Source: Pycnopodia helianthoides | Lineage: Eukaryota; Echinodermata; Asteroidea; Forcipulatida; Asteriidae | Reading direction: 5' to 3' | NCBI GenBank assembly: GCA_032158295.1 | Contig: CM063252.1 | Span: 20,480,036-20,544,035, forward strand | DNA: 64,000 nucleotides | Shown here: one piece after another, positions 1 to 12,400 of the stretch | Position numbering within the stretch: the first letter of the stretch is position 1 | Layout: every line of letters starts with the position of its first letter | Notes under the pieces: generated by a model | Database searches by the model: none | Seen by the model: the letters and a program-made list of their open reading frames with translations, nothing else | Told to the model about the DNA's origin: nothing | Position numbers and translations under genes: made by a program

Positions 1-337
1 CCTGCAAGAACTGTCAGAGACAGTGATATTAAAAACGCAATAAATAACAAAATCTACACTGAATAAATTCTCTGAGTATTCATGCATGGATCCTGAGTTG
101 AAGGAACTAAATGATTTTTCTTGAATACAACACAAACTTCCATAAAACTAGGTTGTTCAACTTGTACAAGTCCATACCAGGCAAAAGGTACATATATCTT
201 TTGGCTTCACAAATCTGATTTGTATAAAACAGCCTCGAGTTACAGTACACAAAAACAATTCTAGACAACATTGAATTCAAACACAATAATATAATGATAC
301 TGTGGCTGTTTCATCAAGACTGACTGTTGATTGATAC

Positions 338-457
338 CTCATGTATAGCCTTGGCATCCTGCATGTTAACGTCTCCCAACTTGAAGCCACAAGTGTTACT
401 GGGCGTGGCACCTTGTATTTGAGACCAGTCCTTGTCATGCCTTCCATCTCCTGAAAC
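338..457 (-). CDS. REV3L: REV3L coding exon 16 (last one in window)
   Basis: The acceptor is accatcag at 458-460 and the donor is GAG|gtatca at 338. Exactly 40 codons, phase 0 to 0. It encodes DWSQIQGATPSNTCGFKLGD and then NMQDAKAIHE, matching vertebrate SQIDGPSLNNTYGFKV and LQEAKALHE just before the exonuclease domain. The acceptor at 451-452 looks equally good but breaks frame. The next exon lies beyond the left edge. Confidence 0.92.
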
Positions 458-3400
458 CTGATGGTAACATTTTCATACAAATTATACAACCATTGTATGA
501 TAAGGAATAGACATTTTTAAAACTTGATCAAGTACTCATTTATCTCACAGCTTTTTACAAGATGCCTACTGACGAAACATGATTTTCATTACCTCAAATA
601 AGTTGTAGTTATTCCTGGTCTATTTTTTGCATCACATTCCCTTCCTAGTTTATACTTCCTCAGAATATTGCTGATCTTTTTGAGTGTATAAAATTTGCGC
701 AAAACTGAAATCACAGAAATTTGTCCATATTATGGCAAAAAAAGGAAACAATATTTGTATACTTATCGGGGAGTCAGAAAAATACTTAACAATGAACACC
801 TACCTCTTGTGGTGTAAAGAGCAATGACTGTCTCATACTTGACGAAGAGGATTGTCTCTCACAAGAGGGTCCAGCTGACATTGGGTCACGTGGCTTCTTC
901 CATCCACTGATAGGGGTGACAGGAAGAGGAGTTCCTTTTGACTGTGTGTGAAAGCGCAGAGGAGTACTGTGCTGTGGTTGGCTGTTCTCCCTCCCAACCA
1001 ATGGCATGTCCCGTTGGGATAGACAGCTGTTTTTATTCCATGGGGTCGGACTCAATCGAGATGTGCCTTCCTTTGGTGAAGAAACTACTTTAGATGATGG
1101 TGTGCTGTTATTGATCCAGAGGGGTAGATTCAACTTTGGTGTTTGCACTTGAGACATTGAACGTCTGTTTTGTGATTCGTTTTCCTGTGTGTTAGCACCG
1201 TGCACGTCTTCCTTCATGGTTGCTGCTAAATGTTCCTCATCCTCTTTATGCTGAGAGGGTTTGGTCACAGTTTGTTTAGTTTTATCCTTGTCTTTGTCAG
1301 TTGTATTTCCTCATCTTCTTTACATTTATCGGTCTCATTTTTTTTATCGTCCAACCACTCCTCAACCTGTTTAACAGAGGGAGGTGACCTACAAGGTGTA
1401 ATCACAGCATCCACATCTCCCAGCAGAGCCGCTTTTAATCCACATTCAGGGGCAATGTTGCTTGGCAGCAATAAGGGGTGTGGCTTCAAGGCCATCAGGT
1501 TGGCCTGCCATTGGTTGAGACCCGTTTGAGAAAGTTTACTTTCAGCTTCAGGTAGAGAGGACGGCAGATTGGACTGCAAATGACCTTCGTCATGGACACC
1601 TGGTTTACTGAAGAAAACACAAGGGCATATTTTAAAAAATAAATTCTGCTTCAATACTGCAATTTAATGTTGACCTTAGACAAATCAACTGTTCAACTTT
1701 GAATATATACATGTGGACTGATAGTAAAACAACTTCTTACTCACATAAAATCGTTTTTGATAACAACTAATTCCCTAAGAATTAAGAGATGTAACGCTAC
1801 CTTTATAAAAAGAACTTATTTGAGAGATACTTATGTTTATAGAGATTACTGCAACTCACATACCTGGACTGATGGACATCATTTGGATTCCCACAAAATG
1901 CTTTCTTGTGTCGTAACTGATGGGAGTCCGTATTCTTGCATTGAGGCTTGTATATCATCAGCACTTGGAGGAGGATGAAGGGGTGTCCACACCTTACTAG
2001 GCTTCTCTGATAAACTTTCATCTTCCTTTGTTGTAGTATCTCTAAGAATTGATGGGACCCTATCTACATATGTTGAGGTTGCTGGAGGTGATGATTCAGC
2101 TGTTAATTCGATCCGGAGAGGATCTTGTACTGGTTGTGAGCTCAATTGAGGACTGTAAGGATTCAGGTCTTGAACCATCTCTACGCTGACTCCATCTTGC
2201 TCTTGTGAGTCACTCTCTTGACCTCCTTTACTATGTACTAGAGCCTCATCCTGTCTGTCTGATGGCTGGCTGGGGAGGTGGTACTTGCAGACGGCTCAAT
2301 TGCTTCCTTTACCATAGCATTGGAGATTTGACTGCTAGATTGTGTCTGATCTTTATCCCTAGGTACATCTGATATCTTATCCCCAAGGCTTTGGGATTGT
2401 TTCATGGTTGAAGTTTCTCTAGCAGAAAGACCATCCTCCTGAGATGAGGGTTTAGGCCTTTCAGGATCAATACAGGTGGACATGGACTTAGGATTAGAGG
2501 AACCCAATTCAGATGAGTCTGGACACGAGCTTCCTTCCTGTGATGTATCAATTTCCATTGGTTCCACTTCATCTGACTCACTCTCTCCACTGTTTTTCCT
2601 TGCACTAAGCCCCTCCAAGGATGGAACCTGGTGTACTTTGGATTTAAGAACTACGTTCAAAGGTTCCTCTCTTAATTCCTCTGAGGTGTTGAAGGTGGGG
2701 TCTTCAAGATTTGATGGTTTCATGTTTGATCTGTCATGGTACGCATCAGGGTTTGGCACGCTGGTATTTTTTTGGTCATAGTTTGAAGGTTCTTCATTGA
2801 ATTTATCTTTACAGACAATTCTCAATAGTCCTTCAGCAATGTCTCGATCAATCTTACTCTTTGTACTTGTTGAAAGTTTTACTTTACATTGTAAAGTAGG
2901 GCTTTTACCAGGAGTTGATAGAATTGCCTTCTCATCAGCATCTGGCTGAGAATCTGGTATCGAGTTGAACTGGCTACTGACAAGCTGCGTACCATGTGGC
3001 GATGGGGTCTCTGGGCAAACAAGCTGAGAGAAAGAGTCATTATTGTCATGCAGATTGCCCTCCGAGTTCAGTTTCGCACAAGTTTTCCCTCTTGAAAAGG
3101 ATGAAGTGCTTTCACTCGAGCTGCTCCAAGATGATGTTTGTGCCTTCTTGCTTGCTCTATCCTTTTGAAACTTACTGCTTTCAGAACAATCAGAGTCTGT
3201 GTCCCTACCGGTGCTTTCCCTGGTACCTTTTTATAGGACACATCAGTTACGTTCAGAATGCTTGAATTTTTATAGGTCTGACTTGAGTCACTTTCCGTCT
3301 CTGTGTGTCCTGTCTCATCCACCTGAGAAGTTCTCAGTGACCCATGTTGTCTTGGTTCTCTTCCTGGAGTCAAGAGGCTACCGCTTGACGGTTCAAGGAC

Positions 3401-6400
3401 TTCCCTAGTTGGTGAGATGGAGGGTATACAATTGATGATCTGAGACATATCAAGAGACAAGGACGCACCTGTGCTACTAGACCCACGAGAAGCTCCATAA
3501 ATATCACTATCATCACTCTCTGCTGGACCATCACTATCACTGGAGGGAATGCGTTTCCTCTGACCTGGTGTGATATAAGACAATGAGTCAGAGCCTCTCC
3601 CATAAGTTGTCTCCTCCTCTGATGATAGTTTTTCATCCTTAACTTGAGGAGAGTGATCAGACTCAGACCTCATAAAGGTACACCTTTCAGAAGATGCGTC
3701 TTTCTGATCAACGGGTTTAGTGTGAGTTCTACTCATGCTGTCGTAAAGAACCTTATTTGGTTGACTTTCATCATCGGATGAAATGTCCTCATACTTCACT
3801 TGAGGAGAATAAACACTAGGGCAAGACAACATGGATGATTCTTTAGGAGAAAACATTTGGCAAGATATGTCTGTTGATTCAGACTGACTTTTAGCATCTT
3901 CATCTTGGTGACTGTCCTTCGTCTTCTTGGAGTAACTCTCTTCATCAGATGACCTTCCTCCATATGTTATTGTTTTAGTACCAGACAGTGAAGTAGCTTC
4001 CATTGCAGATTCCTCGGATCTTTTACTTTGTGAATCCATCAAACCGAAGCTACTGCTAGCAATATCCTCTGCGTAACCATCCTGTGTCTTCAGAGTGATG
4101 CTTTCATTAGGATTATCCTTATGAGACACGCTTTGTGTAGGAGCAGGGGAAGGGCTTAAGGATGTATCTGTGCCAGTATCAACAATGTGTGGAGGCGTTA
4201 AGACATCTCCTACACATGTAGAAACACTGCTGTCAAGATCCATATCACCAGCCAATATGCTGTGAAATCTCCGAGTTGACGGTAAACTTGAGGATGTTGC
4301 ATCTTCGAGGTCACCTTGTGTATTTTCAAGTAGGACAGATCGACTAAGATCTTTAGATTCAGAGTTGCTTGTTTTCTCTTTGTGGTCGGCAACGTTACAA
4401 GTAGAAGATGTTTTTCCATCAACACATGGTGAAATACTGCCATCGAGACCAGTATCGCCACCCATCATGCTGAGAAAATTCTCAGCTGATGACAAATTTA
4501 ATGATGGTGCATCTTCGAGTTCACCTTGTGTATTATCAAACAGAACAGACTGACTTAGATAGTTAGATTCAGAATTGCTTGTTTTCTCTCTGTGGGTTGC
4601 AGTGTTACGAGTAGACGCCGTTTTCCCATCTTCTCTGGAACGACTATCTCTTGATTCTTCAGAAGTTTTTCTCGTAGGGAACTTGTCTGAGAGTGAAAAC
4701 TTGGATAAAGATTGGACCGAGGTGGTGCTCTCTGCATCCCCACTTATATCTGCATCATCTTGCTGTGTTTGGTTACTTGACTGGTCATCACTTTGGCTGG
4801 AGTCATCATCACTTTCAAAATAACGTTTTGATTTGGCAACATTGGTTTCATCCGTCAAGGGAGTCGCTTTTGTCTGCTTGTCGCCGACCTCAGAGTTACC
4901 AAAACTTTTTTTGTGTTTTGCCTCGTTAAACTTTCTACCTGTGAATCCTGTCTCATTGTCCTTTCTTAACGATCCGGTATTGCACATTTGTTCCGACATT
5001 GAACCATTTCCATTTTTAGAAGTATTAGAATCAACACTAGTTATCAGCTGCATATTTGTCCCATTCTCTCCCACTCGCCGGGAATTCTCATCTTTGCTCG
5101 TTGAGCCTGAGAATCTAGTCACTAAAGTCTCCATTTTGTTGCCGTGGTTGTGACCCATCCTGTTTGACCTTTCTCCATTTTCACGCCTTTGAGTTTGTGT
5201 GAAATTTTGTTGGCTGCCTGAAGTATGTTGAGATTTAGCTAATTTCCCAATTTCTTCACTTGGTGACCAGCATCTTGGAGGAGAGCCTTCCTTCTTTGTT
5301 TTACGCGGTGAAAAGTACCCCAAGTTCCACATTGCATCACGATATAAAGTGGCTTCAGAGTTGTTGTCTTGGTAATTAGTAAAATGACCGTTTACTGCAG
5401 GTTGGTAATCTGGAGCCCTCGGACATGACCCATTAAGTTGTTCACTCATAGAGACATTGTTATTTGAGTACAGTAAGTTTAGCTGGTTGATTCTTGGCCT
5501 TGCTATAGCAGTCCTGCAGGTAATAGGTCCATACAAAGAGCCGTGAGTTGTAGAAATAATTGACTGATTAAGGGTTTTTACTGGTTGCCTCTCAGTTGTA
5601 TCTATTTTAGACGGGCTCTTTACACTTCTACCATTATGCAGCATGGAGTCAACAGTAAAGGACAATTGAGGCTTAGCTCTTGAGGGACTACTCTGTTTGT
5701 CTTCCTTCTTTGCAGAATGAGATCCCGGTTTTAACAATTTAGAATGTTTGTTTTTGCTTCCCGGAGGTCGCCCTCTTTTTCTCTGAGGGCTCCATGGGAC
5801 TCCTTTGCCAGCTTCAGTTGTTTTGTTACTTGATTCAGTGACACTGCCAGCTTGCTTCAGCTCAGGCATTGAGTCAACTGTTGTGTGTGGAAAAGCAGAA
5901 TCTGCCTTGTCATCTTCATCAGACCAACACAAAATGTCAAAACCGACATCTGGAAAGTCACCGTCATCATAACTGATTCTTTCCCTCTTGCGAAAGCCGT
6001 ATGATTTATCTAGAAGTTCCTCGTTGTTGGTCTCATACAGACTTCGTTTTCGTTTGTGGCTCTGACACTTTTGGTTGCCTTTTGTTTTTGCCCAATCATC
6101 ACTGTTACCGCTGCCGTGCCGTTTCTTTAGCCCTGTACTTTTCTTCTTAGACTGATGGATCGTTCCAGGAGGACTGGTGTTGTTGCTTGGGCTTTGAGTT
6201 GATTGCATGCTAGTTGACTGAACATCACTTTGCTTGATGTTCCAATTCAAGCTAGGAGAGCTTTCTGATATAGTTGAACTCAAACTACTCCTGGCTGGTG
6301 ATGCAACTATTTTGATGTCAGTGTTCACTGACATGGATTTTCCCTTCAGTGCAGACCCTTTTGTTGGTTCATTCCGCCATTTGTTTGCTTGATAAGCCCA

Positions 6401-9400
6401 TTTTGTCAAATGTTTGTGACAGCATTTCATAAGTCTTGTCATCTCTGGGTTTGCGATGTTTGACTTGTGAGGCACTATGGCTCATATTCTTTTTCTTATC
6501 CGACATTCTTAAAGTTTTACTGTATTTCTGTTGAAGAATAGCCTTCGTCTTTGTCAGATGGCTTGACTTTTTGCCGTACTGTCGTATAAATAAATCAGTT
6601 GTGTGTTTCACTTTCTCCAGGACAGGCATATCTTGATGCTTTACGTCTTCAGGTTGGGCAGTCAACAATAAACTTGGCTTTAACTGAGTGTGCTTACTGA
6701 CTGATTCCAAACATGGTGGCTCAATAGCCAAGTCAAATGACTTGTTCGTCTCTTTCTTTTGTGAAATTTTCCCTTCTATCAATTTGTTGTTACTTTCCTG
6801 AACCTGCTTTTGATTAACAACAGGGCACCTATCCGCACTTAGAGTTGAAAACTCTTCATCTTTATATTTGGCTATTTTTACAATCTGACTCATCCAGAAT
6901 TGTTCATCCATGAATCGCTTAGGTGGATTAATCTTCCTGGAGAAGCTGCTTCGTCTTCCAGGGTGAGCTTTCAGATTATCCTTTCTGATACGTTCCAACT
7001 GTTTACGTGGCAGACTTGTTCCTGAAAAGCTAATCTTTCCCTTTGCATCAGTCTCTATTGGGCACTTGATGAGCATTACAACTGGGTTCCACATGGGGTC
7101 CTGTTTAACCTTATCTTGAGAGAGCTTACAAACATTTTGCAGCTCCTTGCACACTGTCAAGCGGAATTCCTTCGAAGTTGATGGAACCTTTTCAAGTTCC
7201 TTTTCCGCGTTTGGTGGATGTGAGGAGCCAGCTATTGAGTGTCTGTTCAAGTTTTGATCTGGTGAATGAGATACAATTCTGTTTGATAAATTGGCTGGTC
7301 CTGATTGGCTTTGGCGTGGTGGAGTCTTTGTAAGGCTGCTGTATGAAGGCAAATTTGCTGATTGCTTATTTTCTAGAAGGGTTTTCAACATTTTGCCTGA
7401 TCCAGGCTTTGCTCGATGTTTTGGACTAAGCGACGGCCGGGGCTTTGGCTTTTGACTTTGAGAATGTGGACCCTTCACACACAGCTAATCATTTCTCCAG
7501 CCTGAGATCTGGACTTGACTGTTATTTTCTTCCTCGTACAGCTATCAGAATTTTTGGCTTTTTCAAATACAACTTTCTGTAAGTCTATATTGGCTTGATC
7601 ACTGGACATGTTCGGTGTAACTTTGGTGGGGCTGGTCATGATCAGTCTTTTATGGCTTGATGGACCACTCTGAGCAGCAAAGTCTGTCAGTTTACCCAGC
7701 AGACTAGGAGGTAAATTTGAGGCAATGCTTGGGGGTTGTCTTCTCACTCCAAGTGTTTTCTTCTTACTAGGATTAGCTGAAATAAAACAAAAGAAGAAAG
7801 AAAGAAATTTACCTGACAAATGCTGAAAATATCTGTAAATATGAAAATTTTAAGTTAACATTCAAGTCGAAGATGAATTTGATTTGTATCGAAACATGGA
7901 GTTGATTTATTTCACAAGGAAGACATGGATTAAAAGCAAGCATGATAAAAAACCTCAGAAAAAAATACAATTCGTTGAAGAAGACATCTCTGTGGATATT
8001 ATTTTGAGTTTGCAGAGAACATGTTTCTAATTTTGATTTAAAATGGTTGAGTGAGTTGATGTGACAATTGTTGGGTTGAACGGAAACCAAGAAGGCTCAA
8101 CCAGTCTGGCCTGGTGTGCAGATGTTGAGTTAATTCATCACAAAATAGTTGTGTTATAATATTGACAATAATGAAGGCACAAAATAGACAGCACAGAAAG
8201 TTTTCATCATTCATTCTTGTGTCGCGTCATGGCCGAGCGGATAAGAGCACCGGTCTCAAGCTCTGAAGTTTCTGTTCAGCAGAGTGTGGGTTCAAGTCCC
8301 AGTCGTGACACTTGTCTCCATAAGCAAGACACTTTATTGCTGCGTCCTTTGGATGGGACGTAAAGCCGTTGGTCCCGTGTGTTGTGTAATGCACGTAAAA
8401 GAACCCAGTGCACTTATCGAAAAGAGAAGGGGTTCGCCCCGGTGTTTCTGGTTTGATTGGCAGCATATTGCACCACCGCACCTTGTAAACCATTACATTG
8501 TGCTATGTAAAGGAATAGGTCTCAAACTTTAAAAAAGTAGCTCCACATTATATACCTTGCAGGAAAATACTGACTTTTGAAGCGCCTTGAGCGTCACTGA
8601 GTGACGGATATGAGCCTATATAAGAAGCCACTACTATTATTATTATTATTATAATGAGGAAAATCAACTTTAATTTGTTTACTGTTTTAAAAAGATTTGC
8701 AAGTGAATATCAGTCTACCTGGTTTGTCATCTGAGCTGCCATCTAACTGCGGAATGATAACCTGGCTGTCCTGAGTATTGTCTTCACTAGATGATACATC
8801 ATGAGCTGCTTGGCTGATGAAAAAAAGAGCAGAAATTAGAATGTTAGCCAGGCTACCCGAATCCATTTATGCTGTTTTCTTGAGACAGTGAGAACATGCT
8901 TGAAAAGCACATTTAATGCGACTTTTTTTTGGGGGGGGAGAACAAGCAATTTATAATGTACATAATTATAAACCACACACACCGATCCTTGTCATTTGAT
9001 TGGCAGAACATGCATCACATGTCATCCATTATTTTGCCAAGCATTTACTGTCACGCTGCTCCACAATTTAATATTTGATATACAATGTTTAGCTTTGATT
9101 AACCCTGTGGTTGACAAACCTCCCATCAATTCTCATTTACCTAGGAACATACCAATCAAGAAGCTGCTGTTGTTACAATTGAGGTAATTCATTTGAGTGA
9201 TTTTGTCTGTGTACCTGTGTTGAGTAGGTGTCTCATCATCAGAGTCTCCATCCCATGCTTGAGACATCTCCAAGGACTCCTTGACATCCTCATCTGGCTC
9301 CTCATCTCCGAATCCTTCCTTCCCATCCTCAGTCTGTTGACTGGAGAGGATGCTTCCATCTTCGGGAGATTCTTTACCTTGAGCAAGGTCTACAAGAAGC

Positions 9401-12400
9401 TGAACCATCTCTCCATCTTCATCTGATGAAAAAAACCATTGAAACCACAGTAAACAGAGTTGTAGTTCAGTACATATTCAAGCATGTTAGTACAAGAATG
9501 GAATTTCACAAACAACAAGAGCAGGGCCTACAGGTCAAGTAAGACTCTGTTTAGAGAGCGTTACATTGGTCACAATGTTCAAGTTATAATAGATGTTAAA
9601 TTTGCATCGGGGATAAAGAATATTAATTTTTGGTTTTACCCATACACCGATGTGTGTTAGCACTGTATACTCAGTACTTTCCCCGAGTCCTGTGAAAAAA
9701 TATCACAGGCTTATTACTCGGGTAATAATAATGTTCAAGTTCTTGCAGAATGGACTACTTATTTATAACCACACTAAAATGTTCAACTTAAGAATCAATT
9801 TAGTCCAATTCTCTCTTTTTAATTGAAATCAACTACTTCAAGAGCCTGACTTTGACCTCAAAGAAATTGAGAATAAACCAGTCATGGACACTGCCGTAAT
9901 AGTCTGATGTAAGTCTAATGCATTATCAAACATGATTGTGTATCATTCACATGCTAAAATCATATAGAAGATTCCCAGATGCTCCAAGGAGGTATCTAGG
10001 GCTATCCAATGAGAAACTGTTCCAGCTCGGCAAATAACGCTTTATACTAGTCCAATGCATTATTAAGTATGATCGTGTATCATTCACATGCTAAAATCAT
10101 GTAAAAGATTCCCAGAGGTTCCCAGAAGTTATACTACTTGCACTGGCTCTATACTTTCTTACATACCTGCCATTTGAGAGAAATGACTGCTGTGCTGAGA
10201 TGCTTCTACCAGTGACTGTACCAATTCCTCATCAATGATTGGCTGTGAATCTTCTGGTGTCACGACAGAACTCTCATCTCCTGCACAGAAATTCAAAAAC
10301 ATTTTTCAAACTTGACAAATTGACAGCCGAAAAGAAAAGTAGACCACTAAGATTCTCCATCTGCCAATTCATTCATATTCTTGGTTCTTTAAGAGGTCCT
10401 CCAAGTGTTTAGTGTCATACAGAGTACTACATCTTTGAGTTTCCTACTTTGCTTCAACACTTTTATGACACCTTATTTAGCCATACAGTGTCTCTAACCT
10501 CTCCCCCCCCTCCCCAGCAGCCTGACCTCTGCCTTTACTGTTATTGAGTGGATTTAAGTATCATGGAGTATTATTAATCTGTATAGACCTTATGCACATG
10601 ACGTCATTTGTGTAGGGCGCCCTCGGTTAAAGGTCAAAAGAAGGTTGCTCATTGGCCCGTCCTGTGGCCACATACGTAGATGTGGTTTTACATGTTGCAT
10701 CATCATTTTACCTCTAAGATGTCGGTGGGATGACGTCAAGCATAAGGTCCATTGTACTCATAAAACGCCAGCTTTGATGAGTTATAGACAATTCTGCTGT
10801 GACACGATCTACATGATCTACATGATGAACATGGTCTACATGATACAATCATCCTACCTGCATATTGGGAATCATGTTGAATGATTTGACTAGCAGTCAG
10901 TAATGGCTCTGCCATGGTGTCATGAAGTTCACTGTCATCCTCTTCATCTTCATCTTCTCCAACCATTGCTCTCCTAACAAGCAACAAACAATAAACACCA
11001 ACTTTAACCGTTCAAATTTAAACCAGTCAAAGACAAGGGACGCTTATAGTAACACTACTTATGATTCTTAATATGTGTAGGTTCTGGAAGAATTCAGGTT
11101 TTATTTAGCCAGCCTTTTCAATCAGTATACACACTAGTTATTATAACTTTTACAATAAAATATTATTTGCAATACAATACATCTCTCATCATGGACATGT
11201 GATGGTACACCTCTAAACTCACTGTATTGTCAATTAACCATCCTTGACTTTATGATTCAATACAACATATTCTTGACAACATCTGAACAGTCTGGTACCT
11301 GTACTTACAATTCACTGAGTTGCTTGTCAATGATGTCGCTTAGTCTGGCCTTGCCATGTAGTTCACTGTCTGTGTCCTCTATAACCCCTCGTTCTGTCAG
11401 AGAAAACAATACTAAATGTAATAAAAAATACTATCAAAATTATGTACAATTTGTTGATTACCCAAAGTCATCTCTGGCAAAGTACCACTTAGCAATTAAA
11501 CTGTTAGTTAACAACTGTACCTGGTGATGATGGTGGGTGGAGGTCATCTAGTTGACCTTTGACCTCTCTCCTTTCCCTCTCCTCATTATAAATAGCAAGG
11601 AGTCCGGGGTTCATTTCAGTATTTCCTAAAAGCAAAACCAAACAAGACAAAACGCATTTGTTTTTTTTCCCCATTTTAAATATTTACAGATGCAAAAAAA
11701 CAACAGAAAAAAAAGAAAAAAACAACAACAAAACGGTAATTACTTTGTAGTTCATGACGATTTAAGATATCCATGGCAACAGCATCCACTTCCAGTTCAC
11801 AGACGCTCTGCCTCTGAACGTCAGCATCTAGTAGTAAAGCACTTCAACAAACAGAAAAAACAAACATGGAGGTGATTTCAAGTTTCCAGGCAGATAAATT
11901 GTTGCGCTCCAACCAATTTTGATAGTTTTATTAAGTAGATATTTCCAGTAAGTTTACATGAAACACAAGCAGATCTAACATCTATTTAAAATATTCAGTT
12001 ATGTTGACCAATGTCATTTCCTTGATAAGTTTATGAACATTTGTAAAACTCATCTATTGACCCAATTCACCTGAGTCATCACTATGATAATCTTGGTTGC
12101 GCCACTTTGGGAGTCAATGTCCACGTCTGTTACACAGTGTAGTGAGCATTGTAGGCGATGCCGTGTTTACACGCTAACCACTGCCTCACAAAACAGCGAG
12201 CGCGCCATACAGTAACGGCGTGTGACGTTGGTGCAAGGGATCAATAAGTCGAATGACTCGAAACACAAAAATGCAAAACTGTGGTAAGTACCTTGTCATG
12301 TTGTCCTTGTTCCATTTTTGAGAGCTGATAGAGTGACAAGACCGAGCAGACCCGATGCTGACTGGCTGTGTGTCTTGTGAGCTTCCCTCACTATTCACGT

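Noticed and set aside
451..452. Acceptor gtttcag for REV3L exon 16
   Set aside because: It breaks frame; the acceptor seven bases upstream (accatcag) gives exactly 40 in-frame codons.
3199..5153. Several plus-strand open frames
   Set aside because: Antisense shadows of the REV3L giant exon.
8227..8493. Minus- and plus-strand open frames with Cys/Trp content
   Set aside because: They lie inside a tRNA-derived SINE and recur in its other copies; no protein family match.
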